Shown here in pieces: positions 11,348 to 23,079 of a stretch of DNA of 64,000 nt (its first letter is position 1; every line of letters begins with the position of its first letter). Below the pieces are notes generated by a model. It worked only from the letters and a program-made list of their open reading frames with translations. It was not told the origin of the DNA and ran no database searches. The stretch lies in contig NC_063068.1 of NCBI RefSeq assembly GCF_022605165.1, positions 4,154,001 to 4,218,000 of the forward strand, written 5' to 3'. The stretch is from Purpureocillium takamizusanense. Lineage: Eukaryota > Ascomycota > Sordariomycetes > Hypocreales > Ophiocordycipitaceae. Position numbers and translations under genes: made by a program.

Positions 11348-12384
11348 GACGGGGCTCGTAGCGAGGAGCGGTGCGTTGCCGGGTGCGAGCGGGCGTGTAC
11401 AAGTTACGGACAAGGCATGACGAGGCGTTTATGGATCACATGTGGGCTTAAGGGGTCTGTTTTGCCATACCCAGTAAGGGGAGGTATGAGCATCTGATGG
11501 TGCAGTTGGGAGATGGGAAGGGCGACCAAGGGCGTTCATGTCACAGTAGTAGGAGGGCAGGGCCGTACGGGTCACTTTTTCGAACGGCTGACTGATGGTA
11601 GGGCTGAGCTGTGAATACAGGTCAGTACGAGATGAATGAAGACTGAACCCTTTGGCGGCGTTCGGCAGAGGACGAGTGCGCTTGCCAAGCCATGCTTTGG
11701 AAGGTGACGAAATGATGCGCGTTCTGGGCTCCTCCTAGCACATGGATACGCCTTGACAAGGTAGCAAGCAGTGTGTGAGATCGACCGAATGACGAGCTCT
11801 CAGCCAGTGTCTCATCGTCATCGACACATCCATGATGGGTGGTTTATTGCGGGCTGCCGGCTGAGAGACAGACAGTCATGTCCAGAGAGAGCAGAATCGC
11901 GTTGGGCGCCGAAGAAGCGTGAGCGGCCCGAAGGAAGGGGGAAGGCCTCTTGGATGCATGCAAGCTTGGCGTTTGTCGGCCGTGTTCGCGAGCGTCTGCC
12001 GGCGTTGCTGGGCCACCGGGTCGGGCCAGCCGGCCACAGACGGAGCGCGTCGAGAGTTGACGTTAGTGGGCGCCACCGGCCGCGGCCCGCGACGCGCGGA
12101 GAGAGAGGGAGAGGGCTGGGCGGCCTTTTGCCACACAGAGATGCCTGCAGGGGTTCAGGCACAGGGCAAGAAAAGAAAAGACGTCCAAGGAAGGACGCTG
12201 CTGTGACGGCCTGGAGCGTCGTCCATGCTTGTTAGTAGTACCTACAGTAGTACTAGGTTCCTGTCCGGTCCGGGGGGGTCGACCGATGGGACGGACGGGT
12301 TCAGCAGGTGACGTCTGGTGGGTGCCGGGGCTGATTTCCAAAAAGCAAAAGGTGCCCGCCTCGTCCATGCGTCACGTCTCAGAG

Positions 12385-12439
12385 GGTGGTGGTGGTGGTG
12401 GCTGCGGCGGCCATGGTGGTGGTGGTGGTGGTGGTGGTG
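12385..12439. repeat. (GGT)n microsatellite, interrupted
   Basis: GGT triplets in two blocks separated by a short GC-rich interruption. Seen directly in the sequence; no function is proposed. Confidence 0.8.
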
Positions 12440-13893
12440 AGCATTGATTTTATTTTATTTTTGTTCCTTTCTCACCGACACAAAGGAGACGCGTGAGGTC
12501 TCGCACCTCTTTTTTCTTTCTTCTTTACTTGCCCATCTTTCTCTCGTGTTGTTTTGTTCTTTGCGATCGTGGAGTGCAGTCCAGCAGCGCGTCACTGTAC
12601 ACTCACTAAAGGTGCTCAGTACGGGCTGCCTTTTACTGAGCAAGTCCCTACGGAGGTGCCTGGGCCTCAGCGTTCGGGTTCCATCATTTCCATTGTCCAG
12701 GTGGAGCAGCGCCCTGGAGAAGCACCCCCGAGGCTCCCCCCGTAAGGTACGACTGCCAACAAATTGAAGCCTCCAAAGAAATCATCGTCTTATCTTCCTA
12801 CTCAGGTATTTCCCCTAGTGCGTTGACTACACGTCAATTTACGCGCCCCATCACGCGAGTGTGCCGCTACGCTCCATTGCTGCCCAGCGCCGCCGCCGTC
12901 ACCGCCAGCATCGTCACCGGGCCGCTGCGTCCGCCAGGGACCGCCCACTTCCGGCGTAACCCTCGCCCAGGCACGCACGCACGCACGCACGCACGCCCAG
13001 GCACCGCGACAACGACGGACGACGACGACGACGCTAACAACACGGCAAGGTACGCTTTGGCGACCAAACAAAGACCCGACCCCCCGCAGCGTTGGTTCCA
13101 TGCCCTGCTCGCCGTCGTCCATTCGAGAACAGATCCATCGCATCGGCACTTGGCCAAACAGCGTCAGGCCCTCGCCGTCCCAGCCGGCGACATGGCACGA
13201 AATCGTCTCCGGAAACGAGACTTTGCGGTCCACCAAGACGCCGCCGCGCACAGTGAGTTCAAGTTTCCAATCATCTCTCACGAGTGTGTCGAAGTACTAC
13301 CTACAGGCAGGTAGTAGGTAGTTAGCTGTACTCCCCCCACTCTCCTCCCATCAATCCACGATGCTCTCCACTCTCCACAACACAAGTCCGCTCGGCCTTC
13401 CGTGGTGTGGCGCCAGTCGCCTGACGTAGGGTGCCTGCTGGTCCCCTTTTTATTGACTCGCGCGTGTGTGCCTGTGCTGGACTTTATTCTGCTGCCCCTG
13501 GCAAACCTTCCCGGATGTCCGTCCTCGAGCGAAGCACAGTTGTCACGCTCGTCACACGTCGTACGCCCACAATACACACACACACGCACAGGCACACATA
13601 CGCATGCACAGGCACATGCACGCCCGTCGACAAAAAGGACTGCAGCAGCGACGCACGTGCTTTTCCCCCGTCGCATGCTCGGGGTCGTGCCCCGTCGTCG
13701 CTTCGCCCGACCCCTTCGTCGACACAAACCTACATCATCCAATGCACCCAGTTCACTCACTTGTCCACTTGACTTGAAATTGCACCTCCGCCCCGCCTGC
13801 CCCTCGCCGTGGACTTCCTCCAAGGCACGACGTAGTCGTTGCACTTGCTGGCCGATGCTGACGTCCACTCCGGTGCAGCCGCAGCCGCCGCCT

Positions 13894-13930
13894 ACAACAA
13901 CAACAACAACAATAACAACAACGACGACGA
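13894..13930. repeat. (CAA)n / (ACG)n microsatellite
   Basis: CAA triplets with one AAT interruption followed by ACG triplets, about 70-100 bp before the She3-like start codon. It would encode Asn and Asp runs in the gene's frame if that region were translated. Confidence 0.8.
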
Positions 13931-13997
13931 CGACGCCGTTCCAGAAGCGTCGCCCGCGAGGACTCTGACTCCTGCCTCGACACGCACCACCAACAGC

Positions 13998-15098
13998 ATG
14001 CCCTGGCGTGGGAGTCCGAGCACGACCACCAAGCAGGCTCTCGCCCGATCCGCCACGATCCGAAGCGTCACCAGTGTCGAGGGATCCGAGTCGAGCCCCG
14101 ACAGCAAGCGCAGCGCCTTTGGCAGCAGCGTCAACAGCAACGTCAGCGGCTCGTCCGCCATGGGCGCCAGCCAGCACGACAGGACGCCGCCGACCGTCCG
14201 GTTAAAAAGCGACGCCGCCGCCGCCGACACACCCGTACACTGGCACGCCAACGGCGTCCGTGCAATTGACAGCACGCCGTCCGCCCACGACTCGTCCATC
14301 CTGTCCGAGGAGCCCGACTCCAACAACGGCGCCCAGTGGGACTCGACAATCGGCAAGGCGGGCCTGGGAAAGACGGGCCGCGTCATCAACAAGCTCGTCA
14401 GCGACAACGATGCTCTCAAGCGCGATATCCAGATTGAGCGCCTGCGGGCCGAGGAGGCCAAGCAGGCCGCCAAGCTCCTCGAGGACAAGATGGAGCGCAT
14501 GATGAACGAGTATGAGGGTCGCCTGCTCGAGGCCAACGTCACAAAGACCCTGCTGGCGCGCAAGGAACGCCAGGTGGAGACGCTGACCGCCACGGTCGAG
14601 GCGGAGAAGAACAAGGTCGTTTTCGCCCTACAACGCGAGAAGAGCTGGCGGGACGAGTTGGAGCGCGTCAGGAGCGAGTCGACGACCCAGGTGGAAGAGG
14701 CAACGAGCTATGCGCAGTTGATGGAGGGCCGGTACAACGCCATCTCCTCTCACTGGCGCGATCAGGGCGACGAGGTCAAGCGCGCCGTGTCCAAGATGAA
14801 GGGCGACATCGACACCATCGTCGAGGAGCGCCAGTCCGACGACGACAAGATACAGACACTGCGCGACCTGTGCGAGCAGCAGGACAACAACATCAAGCAG
14901 CTGACGCAGGACAAGGAACGCATCGCACGGCTGTTTGACGAGTACAAGCAGACGCAGGAGAAGGACCTGAGAGACATCAAAACCAACGCCAGGAGGCGGG
15001 AGGAGGAGCAGGAGCGGCTACTCCACGAGTCCAGAGAGGCACTGGCCAAGCTGAAGTGGGCGCTCAACGTTAAAAAGAACGTCAAAGACGCCCAATAG
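13998..15098 (+). CDS. She3-like coiled-coil protein (mRNA-transport adaptor family)
   Basis: 366 aa in one exon. Residues 1-120 are Ser/Thr-rich and disordered. From about residue 125 (GKTGRVINKLVSDNDALKRD) to the end the sequence is almost continuous heptad-like coiled coil (IERLRAEEAKQAAKLLEDK, EGRLLEANVTKTLLARKERQ). This looks like the She3 family, in yeast the adaptor linking a type V myosin to an RNA-binding protein, but the match is from memory of filamentous-fungal members and the RNA role is not shown here. The start is the first in-frame ATG (MPWRGSPSTTTK). The frame stays open upstream to 13839 through a poly-Asn/poly-Asp reading of a CAA/ACG repeat with no ATG, so an additional 5' exon is possible. 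Confidence 0.65.
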   Translation: MPWRGSPSTTTKQALARSATIRSVTSVEGSESSPDSKRSAFGSSVNSNVSGSSAMGASQHDRTPPTVRLKSDAAAADTPVHWHANGVRAIDSTPSAHDSSILSEEPDSNNGAQWDSTIGKAGLGKTGRVINKLVSDNDALKRDIQIERLRAEEAKQAAKLLEDKMERMMNEYEGRLLEANVTKTLLARKERQVETLTATVEAEKNKVVFALQREKSWRDELERVRSESTTQVEEATSYAQLMEGRYNAISSHWRDQGDEVKRAVSKMKGDIDTIVEERQSDDDKIQTLRDLCEQQDNNIKQLTQDKERIARLFDEYKQTQEKDLRDIKTNARRREEEQERLLHESREALAKLKWALNVKKNVKDAQ

Positions 15099-16572
15099 CT
15101 CTGGCTGGCTGAAACAGAGGCACAAAGACGGTCAAACGGGGGCCCCGCACGAGCGAGACAAGCTCGTGGGCCTCGCATTCTGCACATACGATACGCGACA
15201 TACCCCATCCTCACCCCTCCTCCCTCCTCCTCGTGGGCCTCCGTACCGAACCCCACTTGACACGATACGGCACGGGCACAGCATGCCTCTCCGCCTGCGA
15301 TACCACACCTGCACACACTTCCTTTGTCCTGGACGCTTCCCTTTCCATTGATTCCGGAATCACGAAATAGACGACCATTTAGCCTGGATACGTCGCTACT
15401 TTGGGGATCCCGCCGTCCTGCACATGCAGGGCTCCCTGTTCTTGATGAGGCGCTTGGGTGTTGCCTTTTCCCCCCCTTGTCTTCTTTCCCCCCTGCCGAC
15501 GCGTGCTGCGTCTCGACGGACGACCTTTGTTGCCGGCAATGTCCCGGCTGGGCTTTTCTTTGAGGTTTTATGTTTGAGACCTAGAACGCGTGCTCCGGTG
15601 TGCACTGACCCAAAAATTGCGAGGAATCCTCATGTCTGACAGGCGATCCGGATCGGTGGCACCGTCGGAGCTGCAGAAGTATGGAGAAACAAGGCGACGA
15701 CATTGCATTTGCGCTTCCTGAAATATTACCTACCTAGGCACTTATCCCTGGGACGTGCGAAATACCCCAGCTGTTACGAATATAATGCGTGTGCGTTCGC
15801 TTTAGACGGCTGACCTTTGACGGCAAAGGCAATCAATCCAGAGGGATGAAGAGTGCCCTGGGCGTCGTTGAGCAACCACCTAGCCAACTAACTAGCACGT
15901 CATTGCGCGGAAATGTGTAAGTGAACAGACTGTCCCTGTACGAGGTGCACTGTTTACTTGAACGTGCTCTGTGATGCTGCTGCTACCTACTCATGGAGAA
16001 GGACACGAGTGAGCTAGAGTGCGTACTTCAGGGGGGCCATGGAAAGATACCTGCCGTCGCCTGCTCCATAGGACTCATGCCGTTCTCGAGGCAAACGCTA
16101 CTAAGGCCTTCCATGTTCCCAGCCGTATGTTTCCCTGTGCATGGGAGATGAAATGGGAGATTGTGAGTGAATCACGGATGCTGCGCTGGTTCCCCAAGGC
16201 GGTGAGTGCCACGCGCGGCTGCCCGCATCGTGACTGCCCAAACTACCTAAAGGTCACTCCCCGACCTCCAGCTACCTACGGCGCTGTCGCTCGCTGCTCT
16301 GCTCCCCTAACTCTGTCCTGTCTTCCCTTCCGTCTCCCCTTTCCTTAGTAAGGTTCTGCTCTCCTCTCTCCCGCAGTCCGCTCTGTCCATACCTCAGTTC
16401 TCCTCCCCTCGTCGCCGTTTGCACGCGCCAAAATTCGTCTGCAGCGTTGTTATTGTTTACGTGTGTACCCATTAATGAGCCGACAGCTCTCCCCCGCCTT
16501 ACTCAGGACACTTCATCTTTTGGACCGCTATTTCGAGAGAATCTTGCTGGCAGCGCCGGCGCCTACGGCGTC
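15099..16572. other. intergenic region, no supported gene
   Basis: About 1.47 kb between two same-strand genes. It holds the 3' UTR of the She3-like gene, a TACCTACCTAGG motif at about 15727-15738 and a CT-rich stretch (16310-16400) that may be the 5' leader of the next gene. Small ORFs here show no protein-like conservation pattern. Confidence 0.5.
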
Positions 16573-19500
16573 ATGGGCTCCGTGGACGGTTACGTAGAGT
16601 TCTACGTAACCTGCAACCCTCCCCTGCTTCCACGCGGCGTCAGTTCAGTTGTGCAGGCAACGGAGGATGCCCACCCAGATGTGAGCAAAACGTTCCGAAA
16701 CCGCGAGGCGAGCTTGACTGACTGCGAGTGTAGGGCCAGGTGCTTGAGATTCTCTACGAGCCAGACATCCCCTGGTTCAAGCTCATCACGGTGGGGCAGC
16801 ATCAGCAGACGATTACGAGATTTGTTCAGCAACAGCTTCTTGCCATCGTCGAGGAAGATACGAACTTGTTTGACCCAGAGCAAAGGCAACATGAAGACGC
16901 ATCTCAAGCTGCGTTTGTGGATGTCACCATTCTCGAGGACGAGCCGCGGATCCTTCCGTGGGCACGCCTCGAGGGTGAGCTTGACTCGGGCAGCAGGTCT
17001 TTTGACGCGCACCAGTTTCCAGCGGACATAGCCAGTCTGAAGCACCAGACGACCTGGCGTGGCCTCGAAGAGCCAGGCTGGGACTTTCCTGCCTTTTTCC
17101 ACACACTCGAAACTCACTGGAGGCACGCTGGTGCCCCAACCTGCATATCCGACTTGGAAGCACTCATTCGGTGCCAAGTCACCCACAACATGGCCGGAAA
17201 TCTGGCTTATGTTGGGAGCGACATCAACCAGGATACGCTCGACAGAGCCATCTCGACTTTAGACAGCCTCCTTCATATCGCTGTAAGCACTGAGACTCTT
17301 GTTGGTCGATTTTAAGCTGACGAAAACCGTAGGTAGAAGGTGGTCGCGACACAAAGCATCTGATAGCCTCAGGAGGAAACGGCGCCGCCCGCCTCGCCTT
17401 GAGATGGCTATCTCATATAGGCCAGGAGCGAACAACCTTCGTTCAATGCGACGCTGAACGGCTTTCGACAGAGTATCAACGACTTCAGGTTTCTGTGCGA
17501 GTCAGAACTGAGCACAAGGAGCGCAACGCCTGGGTCTCGGCCAAGACGCCCGTGGCAACCCAGTTTCACGTCAAGAAAGGAGCCGGAGCGGGCTTTCCAG
17601 CCTTCATGAACTATTCCTACGTCAAGAAGCACCCGACGACAGTTCAAGAGCTCCTAAGGAGCGTTCAAGATGCCACGGACCAGGATATCGTTGTAGTCGA
17701 GGATCTTGACCAGCCCTCGACACACAGCCACCTCACCTCGACCAAAAGCAGAGCTTTGGCAGAAGCGGACCAGCTTCGTCAAACCGCAGTTGAAGTTTGG
17801 CGGGAAAGTGTTGTTAGAAGCCCCCAAGATCGCGTCGACGAGTCGTGGGGACGCGCAGATTCACCCGAAAAGCTGATAGAGGTGGCCGAGCCTTGCGTTG
17901 AGGAGCATCCATCGCGAGAGCCCAATGCTGGCCAACCCAGCGGCCTTTTGTTTGGCACTTTCGAGGACGTCCAAACGGAAACGGCCCGGACTGACGTGCA
18001 AAACGTGTTCGATCAGTCCGACGAGGACCTCATCTGTCTGGATCCACAAGAATTGAAGTCTTCCCCGCAAGACGATGGCGAAGATGACTTACTCGACTTT
18101 CGTGAGCTGCCAAAGACAGAGAGACGACCTGACGATTGTCCGCCCGACCTCTTCTCGGAATTGGGATGTAATTTGCTAGACGAGGGCAGAACAGACAGCC
18201 TAAGCCGCCATCAAGTTCTGGTTCCGGCGATTGTGCCTTCTCGCAAGCAGGACGGCCCCGGCAAGTCTGGTGGTCCGAGCCACGAGCTCGCAGATCTGAA
18301 TCGGCATAAAACACGAGAGGAAGGACAGGATGAACGCCTCAACGCCCAGACAAACCAACAGAAGCTCAAATTGGCACAGGACTGCCCTGGGGCTGCCACC
18401 CCGAAGACCACCATTTCAGCGGTCACGTCGGCATCTGCAGATGAGAAAGCATCTGATAGAGCAAAGGTCCCTATGACGGGCGCATCAACTGGAAGGTCAA
18501 GCGGAGACGTCGCCGAAAAGTCGTCGAGCCGAATATCACGCAAAGCCGCAACCGTCATGAATGCGGCCCGAGAGTCGGCAGAAGCCCAACTTAAGTCTAT
18601 GTCGGCACTGTTGCAACTTATTCCAGGACATGTCGCCCTCGAGTTGCATTTCGGACGCATTTACCTCCTGGACATCAGTCATTCTCTTGTTGACGTCGGA
18701 TCTGGACCGGCTTTCTCTACGACGGATCTGAAGGACATTTTGCATGACATCGGCCCAAAGTGTCTTGGCTTTTCCTCTGCTCTGACGACATATGGTCCCG
18801 ACATGGAACGAGCCGTTCAGGCGAAGCCCCAGGGCGCGGGAGCTTGGCAGCATCTCGGTACCCAGGTTTTCTACGACTTTCACTGCTTCGATGATTCAGA
18901 AATCGAGTTCGTAATAGAAGTCGACGCCAGTACCTTTGACTTCACTTGTCGAGGTACCAAGAAGGAACTAAGCCGGCTGTTCCTGCACTGTGCATCTCGT
19001 GCCTGGGACATGCAGATTTGTGCCACCCGAGCAGGCAATCTGGACAGCTCATCGAAATTCCGGACGATTGGGCGTACAATAGTGGCGTCTATATGCGCGA
19101 GGTAATTGGAGAAATATCCCCGTTCGCGATCAGAGTGTTACACGAGCTGATACCATTAATAGGTCTGTGGACGGCGAAGTTGCGCTCGAGGCGATACAAG
19201 ATGAGCGACTCCGAGCCACAATCACGGGCATCAGAGTACGACACGTCGCCAAATACCGACAAGGAGAGCACGGCGAGAGCGAGCTTTCTGTCATCATGGT
19301 GAAGAGGATGATGGTGTCTCAGAGGCGGGAAAGGCGGGCGACCTGGGTGGTCAGTGATGGCGACCAGCAGGGTCAGCCCGCCACTTTTTATGAAGCCTCG
19401 ATCACGTCCTCGCGCGCAAAGGAGTTGTTCATGGAGAATCAGGGGATGAAGATTGGACAACGGGCGTCATGGGATTGCCATGTGCTCGAGGCGGAGGGCG

Positions 19501-19658
19501 TCTTTAAGGCTATTTGCCGACCAGCGTTTGAGATGATCGCATTGATGGATGAGATTGGCATGCTCAACGACAATGGTCAACGGCTCAGAGCCCAAGGGTC
19601 ATTCAATGACACGATAGCAGAAAGCCGACAGCGCCGAGGCAAGACCGTCTTTTGGTGA
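16573..19658 (+). CDS. large fungal protein of unknown function
   Basis: Not recognised. Four exons are read: 16573-16680, 16734-17282, 17333-19101 and 19163-19658, giving about 973 aa, all joined in frame with GT-AG introns. Two folded-looking regions flank a long acidic, Ser/Asp-rich linker. The N-terminal half (about residues 1-300) contains VEFYVTCNPPLLPRGV, EILYEPDIPWFKLITVG, NMAGNLAYVGSDINQDTLDR and HLIASGGNGAARLALRWLSH, which give a repeated alpha/beta feel that might be KH-like; this is only an impression. The C-terminal part (from about residue 715) contains IPGHVALELHFGRIYLLDIS and WDCHVLEAEGVFKAICRPA. No signal peptide or membrane segment is seen. The first in-frame ATG is used, but the frame is open upstream to 16447, so the true start may be in an earlier exon. 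Confidence 0.75.
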
Positions 19659-20220
19659 GGGCATTTACGTGATGGAGAACCCCTCAAGGGCGCAGCTGAA
19701 TCGTGTAATCGGTATTCGAGAGGCGCTGGATGCCCTGACTCGGGTGGCGTACCACTACACGGACCGCCTGCGTGCTGCCGGGAAGATGGCCATGGCTGGA
19801 TTGTGTTACGGGAGCAGGCTGATGTCGGTGTAATACTTGGTACAGAGCAATTCGCACTAGTTTGGCACCGGTTCACACAGTCTTTGAGCTTCCCCGCGCG
19901 GTTGGGGCGCGGCGATGCAACTCGGCAGTAGGTGTGGCTGTCGACACTCGGGTTGCCGATGGTCACCCACGCTGAATGTGACTACATTGTCGCATGTTGC
20001 CTGCAGCAAGAGGGCAGCGCGGCCCCGCCCACCAGATATGAGGGGGGGTTGATGGTACCGAGTCTCAGCTCTTGCTTGCCTCCTCCTTATAATGACAGGG
20101 CCTGGCCCGAGCACCTGGCGATGCAGGGCGGTGACCAAACGCACATTGCGTCGACACTGCATCCCGAGAGGGGTCAATGACAGACGCTTGGGTTGTTAGG
20201 ACACGACTGTATCCCTCATC
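19659..20220. other. intergenic region, no supported gene
   Basis: About 560 bp between two same-strand genes. No motif-bearing ORF, repeat or RNA gene was seen. It should include the 3' UTR of the unknown large protein and the promoter of the SDR gene. Confidence 0.5.
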
Positions 20221-21769
20221 ATGTGTGGCATCACGGCGACGCTGGTGGTGCTCCTCTCAACGGCCTTCGTGGCCCATGTGGTGAGGCTCAACTACGTCAT
20301 GGGACGGACACCGCGCGCGGCGCGGGCGCACGTGTCGGAGCCGTTGACGGCGGACGACATCCGGGAGACGTACGAGAGGGTCCGACGCGAGGGTATCGAC
20401 TGGCGCCCGGGACTGCCGCCGCGCAAGGAGAGGCGGTACATTGTTGTCGGTGGCTCGGGTAAGTCCCTCATCGTCCTGCTGGTGCCATGTTGCACGTTGC
20501 TTGCTTGCTTGCTTGCTTTGAGCGAAAGAGGACCGCTGACGCCGGCGGGGGGGTCGACAAGGTACCGTGGGAGGGCAGCTGGCGCTGGACCTGCTTCAGA
20601 TGGGGGTCCCGCCCGCGGCGATCCGGCTCATGGATATACGGCGCCCTGCGCGGGACGAGTTCAAGTCGGGCCCGGCCTCGGAGATGGCCTTTGTGAGTAC
20701 GGACGTGACGTCTGAGAGCGACGTGTTGCGTGCCTTTGGCGAGCCGTGGCATGAGGCCGTGGCCCGCCTGCCCCTGACGGTATTCCACACGGTGGCCTTG
20801 ATCCGGCCGTTTGAACGGAGCGAGATCTTCTACGAGCGATGCTCTCGCGTCAACGTGGCGGGCACGGCAAACGTGCTGGCGGCGGCGCAAAAGGCGGGCG
20901 CGGGCATCTTCATCTACACGTCGAGCTGCCACGCGGCCGTGCGTAGCACGGGGTGGTTCTTCCCGCTCTGGCTCCGCGAGCCGCGCAACTTTGCGCAGGT
21001 GGTGGGCGACGATGACTTCTTCCGGCCCCTGCCACGGCCTCGCGACTTTGCCAGCAACTACGCGCGGTCCAAGGCGGAGGGCGAGCGGCTAGTGTGCGGC
21101 GCCGACGACGCCGACGACGACGGACGGCGAGGCCAGGGGATGCGGACGGCGGCGATACGGCCGGGCAACGGAGTGTACGGACACAAGGACGACGTGATCC
21201 TGGGGCGCCTGATAAGGCTCCGTCGGGTGCCGACATACTCGGCGCCGTGGGTGCACAACTGGGTCAACGTGCACAACGTGACGCAGGCGCACCTGCGGCT
21301 CGAGGACGCGCTGCTGGGCGAGCACGCCTCCAAGGTGGCCGGGCGGCCGTTCATGGTGTCAGACGAGGGGCCGGGCCTGCGGTTCCAAGACGTCTACGAC
21401 ATCCTGTCGACGACGTGCTCGACGGGGATGCGCGTCGACTACCCGCCGCCGGTGCTGTTGCTGCTGCTCGCGTACGCCATCGAGGCGTACTGCCTGCTCC
21501 TGGCGAGGGCGCCCCCTCTGCTCAGAAAGCTGCTGCTGCTGCTCACGGCGGGGGAGCCGCGGGAGCCGGTGCTGCTGCTGCAGCCGGCGCTGTTCTCGTC
21601 GTCGGTGACGTCCATCATCGACGACTCGGCGGCACGACGGACGCCGGCTCAGGGCGGACTGGGGTACGCGCCGGCGTGCACGACGCTCGAGGGCATGTGT
21701 CTGCAGGTGGTGCACTGGAACGAGTGGGTTGAGGAGAAGCGGCATCTGGAGGAGGGAGCCGTGGAGTGA
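20221..21769 (+). CDS. membrane-anchored NAD(P)-dependent 3-beta-HSD/epimerase-like dehydrogenase
   Basis: Extended short-chain dehydrogenase of the 3-beta-hydroxysteroid dehydrogenase / sterol-4-alpha-carboxylate dehydrogenase type. Exons 20221-20458 and 20562-21769 give 481 aa. Residues 3-20 (GITATLVVLLSTAFVAHV) are an N-terminal membrane anchor. The Rossmann glycine motif is split by the intron: RYIVVGGSG joins GTVGGQLALDLL. The family features VFHTVALIRPF, NVAGTANVLAAAQ, an active-site YARSK (Y-x3-K) and AIRPGNGVYG follow. Residues about 385-415 are a second strongly hydrophobic stretch (VLLLLLAYAIEAYCLLL) that could be a second membrane contact. An Asp-rich GADDADDDGRR insertion follows the active site. 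The substrate is unknown; an ER sterol or other hydrophobic alcohol is plausible. An ATG in another frame at 20193 is not used. The intron contains a (GCTT)n repeat. Confidence 0.82.
20499..20517. repeat. (GCTT)n microsatellite in an intron
   Basis: About five copies of a GCTT unit inside the single intron of the SDR gene at 20221-21769. Seen directly in the sequence. Confidence 0.8.
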
Positions 21770-23079
21770 AGCTTGTCGTGAGTCTCTTTGAACGACAGGG
21801 CTGTCGGACGGGGGAGGGGGAAGGGGGGGGCTCTCGCGCATGATACTAAACTGCAGTGGGACCCCCGGGGCCTCTGCACCGGAGGGGGAAGCTAGAACAA
21901 TATTCAATGTACTGCAGCACGGATAAGCGGCACTCGTGAGAGGGGGAGGGAATGCGCGAGGCCATGTTCGTTCCGATGGAAAGGGCAAGTCGAGCGTTCT
22001 TCGCGCCTGCCATGGCCAAGAAAGGCAACCGCACCTCAACACATATGGCAAGTTACGAAGTATACTGCATGACATACGGCACAGTGCGTCATCGGTCATT
22101 TCCATTCCATGCTGCGTGTGCGCAATAAAGACCGGGGCCGTCCTGGATTGCACTGTGCGCCCTTCGTAGTGCTTCGTACAAAAGGTCATCAGCTTGGCGC
22201 TCTTCTCAAGAAAGATGCGTCTCAGACTCATGCTACATTGAGTAAGACAGGCACAGAGTAACTATCTGTTTTCATCAACGCAAGTACAGTATCGCCAAGC
22301 TACCAGCATGCATTTACCTTCACCACTCGCCCAACCTCCTCGAGCATCCTGAGGCAGTTCTAGTCACGATGCAACAAACAGACCCGAAACTCCGAAATGA
22401 CCCACGAAGTATGCATACACATATGCATACCCAACCTTATTCGGCGCCTCAAGAATAGACTCTAAAGAGTCCCGTCGCAAGCACAAGCACTGTTCTTCTC
22501 TCATTGAATGTACACGGCTGACCGAGCAGTCGCAACCACGGTCCTCTGATGGTCGGAACCATGGGATCCGTGATCGTTGTTGGACTCGTCGCGTATAGAA
22601 CGGCAAATCAGCACCTAGCAACCACCGCACTTTAGGAAGGCGAAACTGTAAACCGGTACGTGGGTGTGTCTCGTACATGAGCTACCATTATACTTACCAT
22701 GCGGTCCACTAGACGTTCAAGCTTAATGCGTTCTGTGGGAAACGACCAACTAACATGGTGTCAAAATAGGCAGCTCGTCACCAAGGACGCATCTGTCGCT
22801 CGAGATGTGACGAGCGCGAGAGGGAAAGGACGGGATGTATAGGTCCTCACATTGTGAGAATCAACGTTTGACGACGATGGCCACTTCTTCGTTATTTAAG
22901 CCGGAGTTCGCTCCCCCCGTCGTTGCGCCACAGGTGCTTGCTTGCTCTCTATCTCCGTACCCGAAACGAGCTGTTGCTCCCGACTCGGCGCTGCCCATCT
23001 TATCGACGCGGACCAAAGCACCGGGAACGCCCTTCTACTTGGCGGCCACAGGGCTGAAAGCTACCACTGCTCTACATCG
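21770..23079. other. intergenic region upstream of the sedolisin gene
   Basis: About 1.3 kb, less GC-rich than its surroundings. A TATTTAAG element at 22894-22901 lies about 180 bp before the protease start and could act as a TATA-like box. No coding signal was found. Confidence 0.45.

Larger units (their letters stand above)
11348..13997. other. long intergenic region upstream of the She3-like gene
   Basis: About 2.65 kb without a supported gene. It contains several microsatellites: GGT at about 12385-12439, GCAC at about 12971-12996, CA-rich at about 13571-13620 and CAA at about 13894-13921. It also has CT-rich stretches and TACCTAC/GGTAGTAGG motifs at 13294-13322. Open frames of up to 160-300 codons on both strands are low-complexity GC-rich readings with no domain-like content. 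The right end is probably promoter and 5' leader of the gene at 13998. Confidence 0.5.
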
